Positions 23,886-31,379 of a DNA stretch of 64,000 bases are shown here, piece by piece; position 1 is the stretch's first letter, and each line of letters starts with the position of its first letter. The position numbers and the translations under genes are program-made. The notes beneath the pieces are model-generated. The model saw only the letters and a program-made list of their open reading frames with translations. It ran no database searches and was not told the origin of the DNA. The stretch is from contig JAUXOA010000091.1 in NCBI GenBank assembly GCA_030682475.1, positions 1 through 64,000 on the forward strand. Reading direction: 5' to 3'. This DNA comes from Rhodoferax sp. (GTDB lineage Bacteria > Pseudomonadota > Gammaproteobacteria > Burkholderiales > Burkholderiaceae_C).

Positions 23886-24125
23886 ATGACGACCATTACT
23901 CCGCTTGAAAAGCTGACCGTCCCCCTGGGTGGGCAGGTCATCGAATTGCAGCAGTTGGACTATGACGCGGGCGGCATGAGCTTGCTGCGCACGCGCATCC
24001 GCGAGAAAAGCCGTTTTACGGTGTTTGAGATTGACCCCCGGACGGCACGGCTTTGGGGTGAGGCCCTGCTGCGCTGGGCGCAGACGCAACCGCAGCCGGA
24101 CCCCTTGGCGCAGGATCCGGCATGA
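23886..24125 (+). CDS. Small conserved protein of unknown function
   Basis: A 79-residue protein, MTTITPLEKLTVPLGGQVIE..., with a central charged segment (LLRTRIREKSRFTVFEIDP) and a C-terminal helix (TARLWGEALLRWAQ). No membrane span or cysteine. It may match a small domain of unknown function (I think DUF6967, from memory). It is the first gene behind the shared promoter and overlaps the Cas6-like gene by 4 nt (ATGA), so the two are translationally coupled. Confidence 0.8.
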   Translation: MTTITPLEKLTVPLGGQVIELQQLDYDAGGMSLLRTRIREKSRFTVFEIDPRTARLWGEALLRWAQTQPQPDPLAQDPA

Positions 24126-24742
24126 CGGCCCGGCAAACACCGGTGGATGAGGTGGCGGACGCGGTATTTCCCCTTGATGGGCAGGTATTGCCACGCGACC
24201 ATGCACAGGCGCTGCAGCAGGCCCTGTCGGCTCAGTTGCCCTGGCTGGACACAGATTCTGTGGCAGGGATACACCCCATCAAGATGGTGCACGGCAGCGA
24301 AGATCAGGCCCTGCTGTCCCGGCGCGCGCGCTTGCTGCTGCGGGTCGGGGCACGGCGCGTGGACGAGCTGATGGCGCTGGCCGGTTTTGACCTTGATGTG
24401 GCTGGTTATTGCTTGCGCCTGGGCGTGCCGCACCGGCGCGAACTACAGCCCCACGCCACCTTGTATGCGTACAAGGTGGCAGCCGACAGTGCCGACGAAA
24501 TAAGGTTCATGGCGGCGGTGGGCCGTGAACTGGCGCAACTGGCCATCGGCGGCAAGCCGGTGTGCGGCAAGCGCCAGCGCATGCTGGTATCGGGCCGTGT
24601 GCTCGACACCTTCAGCTTGATGCTGCACGAACTGCCACCGGAACAATCACTGCGTCTGCAGCAACACGGCCTGGGGCCGCACCGACTGCTGGGTTGCGGG
24701 ATATTTGTGCCCCACAAGTCGGCTGCTGCGGTCGGGAGCTAG
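24122..24742 (+). CDS. Cas6/Cmx6-like RAMP protein without CRISPR
   Basis: A 206-residue protein. The N-terminal part (VDEVADAVFPLDGQVLPRDH, then IHPIKMV) and the C-terminal part (RLQQHGLGPHRLLGCGIFVP) match, as I recall them, the Cas6/Cmx6 family of type I-MYXAN systems. The last part resembles the glycine-rich loop of RAMP (ferredoxin-like fold) proteins. No CRISPR repeats or other cas genes are in the window, and the gene sits inside a sulfur cluster. It therefore probably has another role, perhaps RNA binding or protein binding. Histidines at GVPHRRE, LQPHATL and QQHGLGPH could be catalytic if it is a nuclease; this is inference. Confidence 0.65.
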   Translation: MTARQTPVDEVADAVFPLDGQVLPRDHAQALQQALSAQLPWLDTDSVAGIHPIKMVHGSEDQALLSRRARLLLRVGARRVDELMALAGFDLDVAGYCLRLGVPHRRELQPHATLYAYKVAADSADEIRFMAAVGRELAQLAIGGKPVCGKRQRMLVSGRVLDTFSLMLHELPPEQSLRLQQHGLGPHRLLGCGIFVPHKSAAAVGS

Positions 24743-24769
24743 ATTTTTTAACCCTGGAAAACGAGAAAA

Positions 24770-25102
24770 ATGATGATGTACAACGTCAATGGCGTGGAAC
24801 TTGAGGCCGACGATCTCGGCTACCTGCTGGAGCCGGTTTTTGATGACGAGGCGGTGCGTGTCATCGCAACGGCAGAAAACATCGAGTTGACCGATGCGCA
24901 CTGGGAGGTCGTGAACTACCTGCGCGACCAGTACCGCGAACACGGCCACACCCCGAACTTTCGAGCCATGCTCAAGGGCCTGTCGGAAATCAACCCCGGT
25001 GTGGACAGTAAGTACCTGTACGACCTGTTCCCGGTGGGTCCGGCCAAGCAGGGGCCCAAAGTAGCCGCCTTGCCGCAGCCTCTCGGTAAAGGCGGTTATT
25101 GA
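24770..25102 (+). CDS. DsrC/TusE-like paralogue lacking both active cysteines
   Basis: A 110-residue protein with the DsrC fold (EADDLGYLLEPVFDDEA, LTDAHWEVVNYLRDQYREHG, SKYLYDLFPVGPAKQ). The C-terminal arm reads GPKVAALPQPLGKGGY, so both the upstream and the penultimate cysteine of DsrC are replaced. Such cysteine-free relatives (called RspA in the literature, as I recall) cannot carry sulfur and have been suggested to be regulatory. The preferred start could be the second or third Met of MMMYNVNG. It follows the Cas6-like gene by 27 nt. Confidence 0.85.
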   Translation: MMMYNVNGVELEADDLGYLLEPVFDDEAVRVIATAENIELTDAHWEVVNYLRDQYREHGHTPNFRAMLKGLSEINPGVDSKYLYDLFPVGPAKQGPKVAALPQPLGKGGY

Positions 25103-25107
25103 CCCCT

Positions 25108-25734
25108 ATGGCCAAAATCAGAATCAAGAGCCAGTGGTTCCGCTCGGGAAGCGCCAAGACGCCGCAGCAAACCGCCAGCGCGATGGCCTTCATCGCCTGG
25201 CGCGTGGCGCAAAACATGCTCAAGCAGATGCGTTCGGCCCGCTTCGACATCGAGATCGGAGCGCAATACTTTGCCTTTACGCGTGAAGTGCTGGTGTTCT
25301 TGACCCAGGTGCTGGACCGCATGGCCTTCGAGCGCATGGGGGCTGAGGGACGCGCCGAGTTCATCACGGCGCTGGTGCGGCGTGTGGCCGAGGTGTTGCA
25401 GGAAAACGAGGACGGCCTGCTGGGTGCACCGCCGGCGGGCCAGCCCAGCCATTACGACGAGTTCATTGACCTGTTTAATGAGTTGGTTGACCACTACGCC
25501 GATTTTGGCTACGGCCCGGACGGCCCGGACTTTGCTTTTGTGCGTTATCTCGGGCACCGCATCGAGGTTCTCATGCCGGAAAAAGACCAGCGCTGGGTGG
25601 TCGACCAGATCATGGCCACCGAAGTGCCGCAGGCCGTCGAAATATTGCAGGGTGCCCTGCAGGACGTGCTGTCGACCGAGGCACGCGCACCACGCAGTGC
25701 CCATCCGGCGCCATCCGGCGGACTGAATAGCTAG
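25108..25734 (+). CDS. Alpha-helical protein of unknown function
   Basis: A 208-residue protein not recognised from sequence, starting MAKIRIKSQWFRSGSAKTPQ at ATG 25108, 5 nt after the DsrC-like gene; the frame stays open to TTG 25099. The composition is helix-rich with no cysteine and no membrane span. Conserved-looking blocks are AFIAWRVAQNMLKQMR, YDEFIDLFNELVDHYADFGYGPDGPDF and FVRYLGHRIEVLMPEKDQ. It lies in the middle of the sulfur accessory cluster. Confidence 0.8.
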   Translation: MAKIRIKSQWFRSGSAKTPQQTASAMAFIAWRVAQNMLKQMRSARFDIEIGAQYFAFTREVLVFLTQVLDRMAFERMGAEGRAEFITALVRRVAEVLQENEDGLLGAPPAGQPSHYDEFIDLFNELVDHYADFGYGPDGPDFAFVRYLGHRIEVLMPEKDQRWVVDQIMATEVPQAVEILQGALQDVLSTEARAPRSAHPAPSGGLNS

Positions 25735-25736
25735 CC

Positions 25737-26636
25737 ATGCTGAGCACTCCGTTCGATTTGGACCACCAAGCCGCCTACCAGTGCTGGCGTGACGCCAAGC
25801 GCGCCAGTTGCCCGGCCCGGGCGCAGGACCTGGTGGTGGAGGTGGCCGACCCCCGTGCCTTGAGCGACGGCGAATTGCAAGCGCTGTTGCAACGCTGTGC
25901 CACGGCCAATATGGCGATCTACCGCAGTCCGCTGCAGGCTGAGGACAAGAGTATTCCTCGCCTGTTGGCGCAGCAGTTGGGCCTGCACCAGTTGGACGGC
26001 AACTGGCTGGCCGACGAGGACGGCATTTCGCAGATTGCGGTGGCATCCCCGCAGGGCAACCGCGCCGCTTTCATTCCCTATACCAACCGGCCCATCAAGT
26101 GGCATACCGATGGCTACTACCACCCGCAGTCGCGCCACATCCGGGCCATGCTGCTGCATTGCGTGCGGGCCGCCAGCGCAGGCGGCGAGACCGCCCTGAT
26201 GGACCATGAGATGGCCTACATCGCTGTGCGTGAAGCCAACCCCGAGTGGGTGCGTGCGCTGATGGCCCCCGACGCCATGACCATTCCCGAACGGCTCGAT
26301 GAAGACGGGGTGGCGCGCGCCGAGCAGGCCGGCCCCGTGTTTTCGGTCGATCTGCAGAGCGGCGCGCTGCACATGCGCTACACGGCGCGCACGCGCAGTG
26401 TGCAATGGAAGGACGACGTAGCAACGCGCGCGGCAGCCGCGTTTCTGGAGCAGTTGCTGGGCAGTGACGGAGCGCATCTGTTTCGCTTGGCGCTGGAGCC
26501 CGGCATGGGGCTGGTGTGCAACAACGTGCTGCATGATCGCTCGGGTTTTGTCGACGATCCCCGGCAACCCCGGCTGCTGTACCGTGCCCGCTATCTGGAC
26601 CGAATTCGTGTTCCGGCGCAGCCTGCAAAAGCATAG
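25737..26636 (+). CDS. TauD/TfdA-like Fe(II)/2-oxoglutarate dioxygenase
   Basis: A 299-residue protein of the TauD/TfdA/gamma-butyrobetaine hydroxylase superfamily. The metal ligands are visible as HTD in IKWHTDGYYHP (near residue 121) and a distal histidine in CNNVLHDRSGF; the 2-oxoglutarate arginine is probably in LLYRARYLDR. The substrate is unknown. It could release sulfur from an organosulfur compound or modify a pathway component. It starts 2 nt after the previous gene, so it belongs to the operon. Confidence 0.8.
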   Translation: MLSTPFDLDHQAAYQCWRDAKRASCPARAQDLVVEVADPRALSDGELQALLQRCATANMAIYRSPLQAEDKSIPRLLAQQLGLHQLDGNWLADEDGISQIAVASPQGNRAAFIPYTNRPIKWHTDGYYHPQSRHIRAMLLHCVRAASAGGETALMDHEMAYIAVREANPEWVRALMAPDAMTIPERLDEDGVARAEQAGPVFSVDLQSGALHMRYTARTRSVQWKDDVATRAAAAFLEQLLGSDGAHLFRLALEPGMGLVCNNVLHDRSGFVDDPRQPRLLYRARYLDRIRVPAQPAKA

Positions 26637-26648
26637 CAAGAAAGAAAT

Positions 26649-28127
26649 ATGTCACATCAAGTCAGCGTTTGGCGTGCCGCCCTGTTGGTGGGTGTGGCGC
26701 GCGGCGTGTTGCAGCAACAGGTGCGCAAGGGCGCGCTGGCCCTGAGTGACACAGGACTGGTGTCCACCGATGCCTTGTTGCAGCTCTACCCCGGCGCCAA
26801 GCTGGAAGAGTCTGGTTTGCTGGAGCGCGTGGCGCAAATCCGGGACGAAGCCTTCGGCAGAAGAGTGCGCGAGCGCCTGCTGCCCAGTCAGGAAGTGCTG
26901 GCGCAACGTCTGTTTGCGCAAAGCCAGGATTTGGCCGACGTGCGCAAACACTTGCAGCGCTACCACAGCCTGGTGATCGCACTGCAAAAGCGTATTCGGG
27001 AACTGGCCGCGCAGCGTCTCGGCGATGCCGCCTGGCGGGAGCTGGAACAACAGGTCAGCCAGGGGCTGGCGCAGGCGCTGGCGACCGAGTCGGTCGATTT
27101 ATTGGAGGTGATGGACGATATGCTCAAAGTCATGACGGCACAGGTCACGGTGCGCCCGAGCGGTCACCAGTTCCTGGTAGAGGGGCACGCCAGCCTGCTG
27201 CAGTCCGGTCTGTACGCCGGACTCAAACTTAACTACGGCTGTGGCAATGGCAGTTGCGGCATGTGCAAGGTGCGTGTGATTTCCGGCGAGGTCGTCAAAA
27301 CCCAGCACTTTGACTACCCTCTGTCGGAAGCGGAAAAAACCCAGGGTTACACCCTGATGTGCTGCCACACCGCCGCCAGCAGTGAACTCACGCTGGAAAT
27401 GCTGGAGGCCAGTGGCCCGCAGGACATCCCCGAACAACAAATCGTGACCCAGGTGCGTGCGGTTTCCGAGCTGGCGCCCGATACGCGGCTGCTGCACTTG
27501 CAAACTCCGCGCAGCCATCGACTGCGTTTTCTGGCTGGGCAGTCGGTGTTGCTGGGCTGGGCGGTGTCGGGCCAGGACGATGTGCACGCCGTTTACCCGC
27601 TGGCCAGTTGCCCCTGTGATGATCGCAATCTGCTCTTCTTCATTGCACGCGATGAGTCCGATGCGCTGGCACGGCAACTGTTTGCGGGCAAGATCGAACC
27701 CGGTGCTGCCGTCACGGTGCTGGGGCCGACCGGCGAGTTCGTGCTGGCCGACGGCAACCGCCCCTTGGTGTTTGCCGCCTGCGACGCTGGATTCGCACCC
27801 ATCAAGAGCTTGATCGAAACCGCACTGGCATTGGACGGTGCACCTTCGCTTTCCTTGTTCTGGCTGGCCACGCGCAGCGACGGGCATTTTTTAAGCAACC
27901 AGTGCCGCGCCTGGTCCGAGGCGCTGGACCAATTTGAATACGAGCTGGTGTCGCATGCGGATGTCACAGTCGGCGCGCAGCAGATCGCCCAGGCCATGCG
28001 GGCCGACCTGTTTGACATTGACTGTGACTTTTACCTGGCCGGGCCGCCGAATTTTGTCAGCACACTGCACGATGAATTGCGCGCGGCGGGAGTGGCGGCG
28101 GCGCAGATCGTCACCCTGGTGTTGTGA
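26649..28127 (+). CDS. 2Fe-2S ferredoxin/FAD reductase with novel N-terminal domain
   Basis: A 492-residue protein. Residues 1 to about 155 form a helical region I do not recognise (KHLQRYHSLVIALQKRIREL). Residues about 165-260 are a plant-type ferredoxin (NYGCGNGSCGMCKVRV and a fourth cysteine in LMCCHTAAS). From about 270 there is a ferredoxin-NAD(P)+ reductase part with a flavin-binding region and NAD-binding elements (VFAACDAGFAPIKSLIE; FYLAGPPNFVSTLHDELRAAGV). Such fusions pass electrons from NAD(P)H to an oxygenase. Here the adjacent dioxygenase normally needs none, so the partner is open. It overlaps the next gene by 4 nt. Confidence 0.82.
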   Translation: MSHQVSVWRAALLVGVARGVLQQQVRKGALALSDTGLVSTDALLQLYPGAKLEESGLLERVAQIRDEAFGRRVRERLLPSQEVLAQRLFAQSQDLADVRKHLQRYHSLVIALQKRIRELAAQRLGDAAWRELEQQVSQGLAQALATESVDLLEVMDDMLKVMTAQVTVRPSGHQFLVEGHASLLQSGLYAGLKLNYGCGNGSCGMCKVRVISGEVVKTQHFDYPLSEAEKTQGYTLMCCHTAASSELTLEMLEASGPQDIPEQQIVTQVRAVSELAPDTRLLHLQTPRSHRLRFLAGQSVLLGWAVSGQDDVHAVYPLASCPCDDRNLLFFIARDESDALARQLFAGKIEPGAAVTVLGPTGEFVLADGNRPLVFAACDAGFAPIKSLIETALALDGAPSLSLFWLATRSDGHFLSNQCRAWSEALDQFEYELVSHADVTVGAQQIAQAMRADLFDIDCDFYLAGPPNFVSTLHDELRAAGVAAAQIVTLVL

Positions 28128-28543
28128 AACTGACGGTGTTTGAGTTTGACATGCCCCCCTCCACGAATCCTCCATCGGCAGCGCACGGGGCCACCTACGC
28201 CGATGCGATATCCCCAGCGGCAGATGCTGCCCTGCCGGAATGTGGGGGCGGCGAATCCTTTGCGCTGATGGTGATGGGTCACAGCATGGTGCCCGAGTTC
28301 AATGAGGGCGAGATCATCATCATCGAGCCCGCCGGGCTGGCCAAGGACGGCGTCTATGTGCTGGCCTGGCATCAGGAAGAATGGACCTTCCGGCAACTGC
28401 TGCGGGCTGGCACGGGCTGGCTGCTGCACCCGCTGAACCCGGCGTTTGCGGATGCAGCGCTGGTCGATCTCGACGCCGTGCGTGGCGTCATTATCCAGAA
28501 GGCATTGCCGGGGCGTCGGCGGGCTTCCAAACACTACATCTAA
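28124..28543 (+). CDS. S24 (LexA/UmuD-like) domain protein without DNA-binding domain
   Basis: A 139-residue protein. The S24 fold is marked by LMVMGHSMVPEFNEGEIIIIEPA, with the serine in HSM. The lysine that completes the Ser-Lys dyad in LexA (VKRL) is arginine here (WTFRQLL), so self-cleavage seems unlikely. No helix-turn-helix precedes the domain. A C-terminal basic tail (RRRASKHYI) follows. It could act as a sensor or scaffold. Its ATG overlaps the reductase stop. Confidence 0.8.
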   Translation: MKLTVFEFDMPPSTNPPSAAHGATYADAISPAADAALPECGGGESFALMVMGHSMVPEFNEGEIIIIEPAGLAKDGVYVLAWHQEEWTFRQLLRAGTGWLLHPLNPAFADAALVDLDAVRGVIIQKALPGRRRASKHYI

Positions 28544-28572
28544 AACCCTGTTCTCAACCTTCTGAAGACACC

Positions 28573-28791
28573 ATGCCCTACTACATCTACCGGATAAAAC
28601 CCTTGGCGCAACTGGAAAAGTTGTCCGAGTTCGAAACCTTCAAGGGGGCCTCAGAACAGGCCAAAGAACTGCGTGCCCAACAGAGCGCTGATGCGCCGGG
28701 AATCATCAAGCTGATGTTTGCGGACACCGAGCTCCAGGCCGAAGACTTGTTGCGTCAGGTTCGCACGCCAGGGCCGAAGGGTGATGACTGA
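28573..28791 (+). CDS. Small conserved protein of unknown function
   Basis: A 72-residue protein, MPYYIYRIKPLAQLEKLSEF, rich in charged residues, no cysteine, C-terminal GPKGDD. It lies 29 nt after the S24-like gene with GAAGAC as a weak ribosome binding site. The opening (beta strand, then helix) looks like a small ferredoxin-like or ACT-like fold, but this is a guess. Not recognised. Confidence 0.7.
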   Translation: MPYYIYRIKPLAQLEKLSEFETFKGASEQAKELRAQQSADAPGIIKLMFADTELQAEDLLRQVRTPGPKGDD

Positions 28792-28802
28792 GGCCCACCC
28801 GC

Positions 28803-29246
28803 ATGGATGAGTCTGCGTACCACGCATCACGCCGGACCATCAATCCATCACCCTGTGTGTTTGAGAGAGCCATTCTGGCGGATTGTGCCCAGTGCGAACT
28901 GTCCAGACGGCACGCTCTGGCCGAGCGCGAAGTGGTGGCCTGTTCCCTCGAAGTGGCGCGCATCAATTGCATGACGCTGGAGAGCCTTTTTCATGAACGG
29001 GCCAGGTTCGCGCTGCGTCTGCCCGGTCCGGGTGTTCCCATGGTTCACGCCAAAATGATGCAGTTGCAATGTGGTGGCCTGCGCGGTTTGCAGACCGCTG
29101 TTGCAGCACCTACAGCAGACGTCCATGCCATGGTGCAAAAGGCGCAGGCAAACGATGCGAGCCTATTGGAGTTGCCTTGGGTCGAGATCGTCGCCAGCAT
29201 CGTGGCGTGGCAGCCGAGGCGGCGCGCTTCAAGGCCCAAAACGTAA
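28803..29246 (+). CDS. Cysteine-rich protein of unknown function
   Basis: A 147-residue protein with six cysteines in the first 90 residues: CVFERAILADCAQCELSRRH, VVACSLEVARINC and MQLQCGG. The spacing DCxxC plus further single cysteines could bind a metal or an iron-sulfur cluster, but no known motif is evident. It starts 11 nt after the previous gene and ends the accessory cluster. It converges on yeeE, with 46 nt and no clear terminator between. Confidence 0.7.
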   Translation: MDESAYHASRRTINPSPCVFERAILADCAQCELSRRHALAEREVVACSLEVARINCMTLESLFHERARFALRLPGPGVPMVHAKMMQLQCGGLRGLQTAVAAPTADVHAMVQKAQANDASLLELPWVEIVASIVAWQPRRRASRPKT

Positions 29247-29292
29247 CTTCCAGCTTGCGCCGCTGCGGGTCGCAACTACCGGTGGCACTTTT

Positions 29293-30402
29293 TCAGCGCT
29301 GCTGCCACTTCATCGTGACCACGGCGCCGCCGATGATGCCTGCCAGCGCAAGAAAGGAGCCCAGCGCCAGGGTGGACACGCCGGTCAAGCCTTGGCCAAC
29401 CGTGCAACCGATGGCGGTGACACCCCCAAAGCCCATCAGGATGGCGCCCAGCAACTGGCCGCGCAGGTCGTCGAAGGAGGAAAACCCCTCATTCTTCCAG
29501 CGAAAATTGCCTGACGCCAATGCATACGCCCAGGAACCCAGTGCCACACCGACGGCAGTGGCAATACCGAACGTGACCTTGAGCGACTTGTCGGTCCATA
29601 GCAGCAGCAATTCCAGGCTGAAGGCAGTCGGCGCGACAAAACTGAGCGATTCAAGGGTGCGCGTATTGGTGGCGAAATACACCGTCTCCAGCGTTTCCGG
29701 ATTTTCGCCATAGCCGATGTTTCCGGTAAGGTACCAGCCCGCCACGACCAGCAGCCCCAAGACGACAGCGCCGGCAATGTGCGATACGTTGCTGCGAAAG
29801 CGCTTGTCCTTGAACACGAACCCCAATAGTCCGAGCGCGACCACGCTGGCGGTCGCAAGCAAGGCCGTCTTGGCCGACAACCCGGTGAGTTTGCCCACCA
29901 GCGTGGGCAAGGCCTGATTTTGCAAGCCCAGGGTGGCCAGATCGATGCTCACCGGGTCCAGGTAGACGGAGCGCCACTGGCCAAACAAACCCTTGAGCGT
30001 CATGTACGCGGAAATGCCAACAAAGATCAGTACCACCAGGGAGCGCAAGTTGCCACCACCCACACGCACCAGGTTCTTGTTGACACAGCCACCAGCCAGC
30101 GTCATGCCGATGCCGAACAGCGTCCCGCCCAGCAGCAAAGACAACCACGGCAAGCTCGGTCGCTGGTAAATCGTCTTGCTCAGATCAACCCAATCCAGGT
30201 AGCTCAGCAGGCTGGTTCCGATCAGCGCCACCGTCATGGCAAGCAACCACATGCGCATGCGGCCCCAGTGTTCCATGTTCACGACGTCAGAAATCGCACC
30301 CATGGTGCAGAAGTTGGTCTTGTTGGCCACTGCGCCAAAAATGATTCCCAACAAAAGGCCGCCCCATACCACCATCGTCGCCGGACTGATTGCTTCACTC
30401 AT
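29293..30402 (-). CDS. yeeE: YeeE/YedE family sulfur-compound transporter
   Basis: A 369-residue membrane protein with about ten spans and two YeeE/YedE repeats. The conserved cysteines lie in TNFCTMGAISDV (residue about 31), LAGGCVNKNLVRVGGGNLRS and AIGCTVGQGLTGVS. Family members such as TsuA import thiosulfate by a cysteine relay. It is the last gene of the tusA-dsrE2 unit, so it probably brings in a sulfur species for TusA. Confidence 0.88.
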   Translation of the reverse strand: MSEAISPATMVVWGGLLLGIIFGAVANKTNFCTMGAISDVVNMEHWGRMRMWLLAMTVALIGTSLLSYLDWVDLSKTIYQRPSLPWLSLLLGGTLFGIGMTLAGGCVNKNLVRVGGGNLRSLVVLIFVGISAYMTLKGLFGQWRSVYLDPVSIDLATLGLQNQALPTLVGKLTGLSAKTALLATASVVALGLLGFVFKDKRFRSNVSHIAGAVVLGLLVVAGWYLTGNIGYGENPETLETVYFATNTRTLESLSFVAPTAFSLELLLLWTDKSLKVTFGIATAVGVALGSWAYALASGNFRWKNEGFSSFDDLRGQLLGAILMGFGGVTAIGCTVGQGLTGVSTLALGSFLALAGIIGGAVVTMKWQQR

Positions 30403-30429
30403 ATTAAATTACGCCAGACAAGATAATTC

Positions 30430-31311
30430 TTAGTTGCTTCGCTCGGCGCCGCCGGCGACCCGGGTGAGCGTGGCACGTATGGCCTCAGGGGCATTGATGA
30501 TGCCCATGAACTGACCCATGCCTAAAGCGGGCCAGGCCAGCGCAATGCGGTAGCGGGCATACAGTGCATAGACCTTGTTGCCCACGATGAACACCTCGTA
30601 GGGCAAACCCGCCACGTGGTCGGCGCCAATCTTGTTAACCCACCAGCCTTCGCCTTCGCCGGGATCGTTCATGGCCACGCCGAACACGGCCATCTCACTC
30701 CCCGGGATCAGCACTTCATAGACGCGGCTGGTGCTGCCTACTCCCTTGGACAGGTTGCCCTGTACGGTCTTGAGTGCCTCTTCGAAGCTGGCGTGGGTGC
30801 TGAGCTCGCTGTTGGCTGAATCGAATCGTTCCATGCCAAACATGTAGCGGTAATTACTTAAATCGGCCTCCGCTACGTCGCCGCCAAAACCACTGCCCTC
30901 GCCCAGGGCTTTTGCCAGGCGCATTTGCACCGACTTGACGGCCGTTTGCGCGGTCTTGAACTGAGTCCGCAGATAGGCGCGGTACCAGTAGTCCGGGTTC
31001 ATGTACGACACCGTACCATCACTTTTCACCCCCACGCGAATGCCGGATGCGATGACAGCAGAACCTCCGATGCTGCGAATGGCCTCCAACATCGCCCGGT
31101 CGGTGACCACCAGGCTGGCGTGCTGGGGCAGTCCCTTGGACGTGTGTCGCCCAATCACCGTGAATCCTTCAGCTTGCAGTTTTTTCTCGACCTGTGCCAA
31201 TTGCGTCGGCAGGTCGGCGGCTGGCAGCTTGCTCCCCTGCACATAGGGTGCGAGTGCCAGGCTAGCCTGCGCAGAGCACAGCAGGACGCACCAAAGGATC
31301 AGTTTTTTCAT
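30430..31311 (-). CDS. Exported protein of unknown function
   Basis: A 293-residue protein with a signal peptide (MKKLILWCVLLCSAQASLALA). The body has the look of a DUF302-like or related alpha/beta protein: FTVIGRHTSKGLPQHASLVVTD, then NPDYWYRAYLRTQFK and WWVNKIGADHVAGLPYEVFIVGNKVYALYARYRIALAWP. No heme or metal motif. It probably works in the periplasm beside YeeE, for instance in sulfur-compound or metal handling. Function is not known. Confidence 0.75.
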   Translation of the reverse strand: MKKLILWCVLLCSAQASLALAPYVQGSKLPAADLPTQLAQVEKKLQAEGFTVIGRHTSKGLPQHASLVVTDRAMLEAIRSIGGSAVIASGIRVGVKSDGTVSYMNPDYWYRAYLRTQFKTAQTAVKSVQMRLAKALGEGSGFGGDVAEADLSNYRYMFGMERFDSANSELSTHASFEEALKTVQGNLSKGVGSTSRVYEVLIPGSEMAVFGVAMNDPGEGEGWWVNKIGADHVAGLPYEVFIVGNKVYALYARYRIALAWPALGMGQFMGIINAPEAIRATLTRVAGGAERSN

Positions 31312-31335
31312 GGCAGTTCTCTATCTCATATATTA

Positions 31336-31375
31336 GTGGGGGACAGAGCTGGCACCGGCCGTGCCAGCGCGGGAT
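31336..31375. repeat. Degenerate relative of the 48-nt repeat
   Basis: GTGGGGGACAGAGCT matches the left arm of the repeat family; the rest has diverged, with a GGCAC/GTGCC hairpin in place of the usual core. As with the dsr copies it lies in a leader, here before the exported protein's start at 31311. Confidence 0.45.
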
Positions 31376-31379
31376 GCTC

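Noticed and set aside
24122-24742. A CRISPR-Cas locus, suggested by the Cas6-like protein
   Set aside because: No regularly spaced repeats and no other cas gene are visible anywhere in the window.
24122-25102. Start of a separate sulfur operon at the DsrC-like gene
   Set aside because: The 27-nt gap after the Cas6-like gene has no promoter-like element, so a continuous operon is the simpler reading.
25737-26636. Taurine dioxygenase (tauD)
   Set aside because: Only the superfamily metal motif is clear. The context lacks tauABC, so the substrate cannot be named.
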